From Actinomycetota bacterium (lineage in GTDB: Bacteria; Actinomycetota; Actinomycetes; S36-B12; CAIYMF01): 7,069 bases of DNA. A program made the translations under genes and the position numbers. The first letter of the stretch is position 1. The number at the start of each line of letters is the position of its first letter. The notes below the pieces were generated by a model. It was not told where the DNA came from. It did not search any database and worked only from the letters and a program-made list of their open reading frames with translations. Below are positions 5,166 through 7,069 of this stretch, one piece after another. The stretch covers positions 1-7,069 of the forward strand of contig WLOZ01000092.1 of assembly GCA_009699025.1 (NCBI GenBank), read 5' to 3'.

Positions 5166-6572
5166 ATGTACGACTTGCTCATCAAGAACGGCCTTGTTGC
5201 GGACGAGCACGGGGTGTACCCCCTCGACGTCGCGGTGAAGGACGAGAAGATCGTCTCCCTCAGTGTCTACGGGCAACTGGACGACAGCAGTGCCACACGA
5301 GTCATCGACGCCCAGGGTAAGTACGTCCTCCCCGGCGGAATCGACACCCACGTGCACTACGACCTCTCGATCTCCGAGGCGATGAGCGCCCAGTCGGCCG
5401 AGGCCGGCTCGCGGGCGGGAGTCTTCGGCGGCACCACCACCTACATCGACTTCTCGATGTCGGGCCCCGAAGACTCACTGCTGAACTCGGTTCAGGACAA
5501 GCTCGCGCACACCGCTGCACAGAACCCTCACTCCGACTACGCGATGCACGCCATCGTCTCGGGCGACTGGCCCCTCACCACAGCCGATGAGATCGCCGAC
5601 ACCATCAGCGGCGGCGTCGTGTCGTTCAAGTTCTTCACCGCGTTCAAGGGCAGCCCCACTATCGGCGGCATGATGTCGGATGACGGCCGGATCTACTCGG
5701 CCATGCTCGCCACCGAGAAGCACGGCGGCATCACGATGGTGCACTGCGAGGACGAGTGCATCATCGACTTCAACGTGCGCAAGCTGTACTCGCAGGGGCG
5801 CGAGCAGTTCTGGAACATCGGCGAGGCCCGACCCCCGCTGGCCGAAGAGGCCGCGGTGCGCCGCATGCTGCTGCTGTCAAAGCGCACGGGCTCTCCTCTC
5901 TACATCGTGCACGTCAGTGCCAAGGACTCCGTTGACGCCATCACCGAAGCCAGGCTCCAGGGTGTGAACGTGTTCGCCGAGACGCTGCACCCCAACCTCG
6001 TGTTTGACCCCGACCTGTACACGTTGCCCGAGGGTCAGCGGTACATGAACTACCCGCCCAACAAGACGATCGAGCACCGCGAGGCGCTGTGGGCGGCATG
6101 CGCCGATGGCCGTCTCCAGACGCTCGCCAGCGACGACTTCACCATCCCGCTCGACCGTAAGCTTGCCGGCGACACGGTCGACAACGTCACGGGCGGAACC
6201 AACAGCGTCGAGACCCGCATCCCGATCTTCTGGTCCGAGGGAGTGGTCAAGCGCAACATCCCGGTCGAGCGCTTCGTCGAACTCACGGCGGCCAACCCGG
6301 CCAAGCTCTTCGGCATCTATGGCACCAAGGGCGTGATTCGGCCGGGCGCCGACGCCGACATCATCATCATGGACCCCAATGTCGAGCACACCTACAAGCA
6401 GGGCGAGAACCTCCACTCGGACTGCGACTACAGCAACTGGGACGGCTGGCAGGTCAAGGGCTTCCCGGTGACCACCATCCTGCGTGGCAACGTCCTCGTC
6501 GACGGCGGCGAGTGGGTTGGGCCCCAGGGCATTGGCAAGTTCATCCCCGGCCGGAGCCCTGAGAGCGTCTAG
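5166..6572 (+). CDS. Hydantoinase/dihydropyrimidinase-family cyclic amidohydrolase
   Basis: The 468-residue protein has the full length and order of a D-hydantoinase/dihydropyrimidinase. The binuclear metal site is complete: H62 and H64 (GGIDTHVHYD), carboxylatable K155 (SFKFFTAFKG), H193 (MVHCED), H249 (YIVHVSAKDS) and D323 (ASDDFT). The C-terminal VKGFPVTTILRGNVLVDGGEWVG block is also typical. The family opens cyclic amides (hydantoins, dihydropyrimidines, some imides and lactams) to N-carbamoyl or half-amide acids in the cytosol. Positions that contact substrate are unusual. The Tyr five residues after the lysine is Phe160, the Ser of the SPP motif is Tyr296, the Asn of the NG(I/L)PG motif is Gly343, and Asp323 is followed by Asp rather than the usual His or Asn. 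A canonical uracil-pathway role is therefore doubtful. It is followed directly by a carbamoyl-amidase-like gene, which supports ring opening followed by deamidation. Confidence 0.93.
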   Translation: MYDLLIKNGLVADEHGVYPLDVAVKDEKIVSLSVYGQLDDSSATRVIDAQGKYVLPGGIDTHVHYDLSISEAMSAQSAEAGSRAGVFGGTTTYIDFSMSGPEDSLLNSVQDKLAHTAAQNPHSDYAMHAIVSGDWPLTTADEIADTISGGVVSFKFFTAFKGSPTIGGMMSDDGRIYSAMLATEKHGGITMVHCEDECIIDFNVRKLYSQGREQFWNIGEARPPLAEEAAVRRMLLLSKRTGSPLYIVHVSAKDSVDAITEARLQGVNVFAETLHPNLVFDPDLYTLPEGQRYMNYPPNKTIEHREALWAACADGRLQTLASDDFTIPLDRKLAGDTVDNVTGGTNSVETRIPIFWSEGVVKRNIPVERFVELTAANPAKLFGIYGTKGVIRPGADADIIIMDPNVEHTYKQGENLHSDCDYSNWDGWQVKGFPVTTILRGNVLVDGGEWVGPQGIGKFIPGRSPESV

Positions 6573-7069
6573 GTGGCTTCGACATCCGAGGAGACTCTCG
6601 CTGACTACGAGTCCAGGGGGATGCGGGCGCGCACCGGTTTCGGTGCGCACCCGTGCATCCTGGTGATCGACCTCCAGTACGGCATGACCGATCCTGAGTG
6701 CCCACTCGGAACGGACCTCCTCGACGAGCCGATCGTGGTCGCGCAAGAGGTGCTTGCCGCGGCTCGGGCCGCGAATGTGCCCGTCATCTACGCGCGGGTG
6801 GCCTTCCGGCCCGACCTGGTCGACGGGGGGCTCTTCGTCGAGAAGGTGCCGTCGTTGGGCTGGCTGAAGATGGGCTCGAGGTGGGTCGAGATCGATGAGC
6901 GCGTGAAGCCTGAGGCCGACGACTACATCCTCACCAAGCGTCACAGCAGCGCCTTCATCGGCACCGAGTTCCAGCAGGTGCTGCAGACGATGGGGATCGA
7001 CACGATCATCTCCGTCGGATGCTCCACCTCAGGGTGTGTCCGCCAGACGGCGGTCGACGCCAACGCCTA
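6573..7069 (+). CDS. N-carbamoylsarcosine amidase-like cysteine hydrolase (isochorismatase fold), 3' end outside window
   Basis: The GTG start immediately follows the TAG of the previous gene (no spacer), with GAGAG seven bases upstream. The visible 165 residues show the isochorismatase-like cysteine hydrolase triad: D33 (ILVIDLQYGMTDP), K122 (LTKRHSSAF) and C155 (GCSTSGCVRQTAVDA). The K-to-C spacing of 33 equals that of Arthrobacter N-carbamoylsarcosine amidase. The DGGLFVEKVP block at 84-93 and the YESRGMRARTGFG leader (12-24) also match that branch. The leader argues against starting at Met17. Relatives release ammonia from N-carbamoylsarcosine, ureidoacrylate, maleamate or nicotinamide. 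Placed directly behind a ring-opening enzyme, it most likely hydrolyses that enzyme's carbamoyl or half-amide product. About 60-100 residues should be missing beyond the window. Confidence 0.88.
   Translation, partial: MASTSEETLADYESRGMRARTGFGAHPCILVIDLQYGMTDPECPLGTDLLDEPIVVAQEVLAAARAANVPVIYARVAFRPDLVDGGLFVEKVPSLGWLKMGSRWVEIDERVKPEADDYILTKRHSSAFIGTEFQQVLQTMGIDTIISVGCSTSGCVRQTAVDANA

Noticed and set aside
5877..6944. A 355-codon minus-strand open frame spanning the hydantoinase end and the next gene (and a similar 331-codon one at 3882-4877)
   Set aside because: Low-complexity antisense translations opposite well-supported enzymes. They have no domain signature and no ribosome binding site of note.
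5166..7069. Creatinine/N-methylhydantoin degradation, based on the N-carbamoylsarcosine amidase-like gene
   Set aside because: That route uses an ATP-dependent two-subunit N-methylhydantoinase (HyuA/HyuB type), not a metal-dependent hydantoinase, and it needs neither a CoA-transferase nor a lyase. It remains possible but is not supported by the context.

Overview
The window is GC-rich bacterial DNA. It is densely packed, uses GTG and TTG starts freely, and has codons dominated by G/C in third position. This points to a high-GC actinobacterium; that is an inference from composition and protein flavour, and I cannot name a genus. No rRNA, tRNA, CRISPR, insertion sequence or phage gene is visible.

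Layout, left to right. (1) The 3' end of a major facilitator superfamily transporter on the + strand (1-468). (2) Converging on it and overlapping by 12 bp, a two-gene minus-strand unit read from 2202 down to 457: an HMG-CoA-lyase-like DRE-TIM metallolyase followed by a GntR/FadR-type (FCD) regulator. (3) A 247-bp divergent control region (2203-2449). It holds a very good sigma70-type promoter, two near-identical GntR-like operator candidates and three tandem copies of a 9-bp unit. (4) A plus-strand unit: amidase-signature amidase, a family III (CaiB/BaiF) CoA-transferase translationally coupled to it, a hydantoinase/dihydropyrimidinase-family cyclic amidohydrolase, and, abutting its stop codon, the first 165 codons of an N-carbamoylsarcosine-amidase-like cysteine hydrolase that runs off the window end.

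Together this reads as a substrate-induced catabolic island. A transporter brings in a nitrogen-containing ring compound (cyclic ureide, imide or lactam). The hydantoinase-like enzyme opens the ring. One or both of two unrelated amide hydrolases remove the amide or carbamoyl nitrogen. The CoA-transferase activates the resulting carboxylate, and the lyase splits the CoA thioester into central metabolites. The FCD regulator is the obvious switch for the divergent region. The enzyme families are well supported, but the actual substrate is not determinable. The lyase lacks the family's catalytic cysteine and the hydantoinase has several altered substrate-pocket positions, so textbook labels such as HMG-CoA lyase or dihydropyrimidinase are probably wrong for both. 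I do not recognise the combination as a described pathway.
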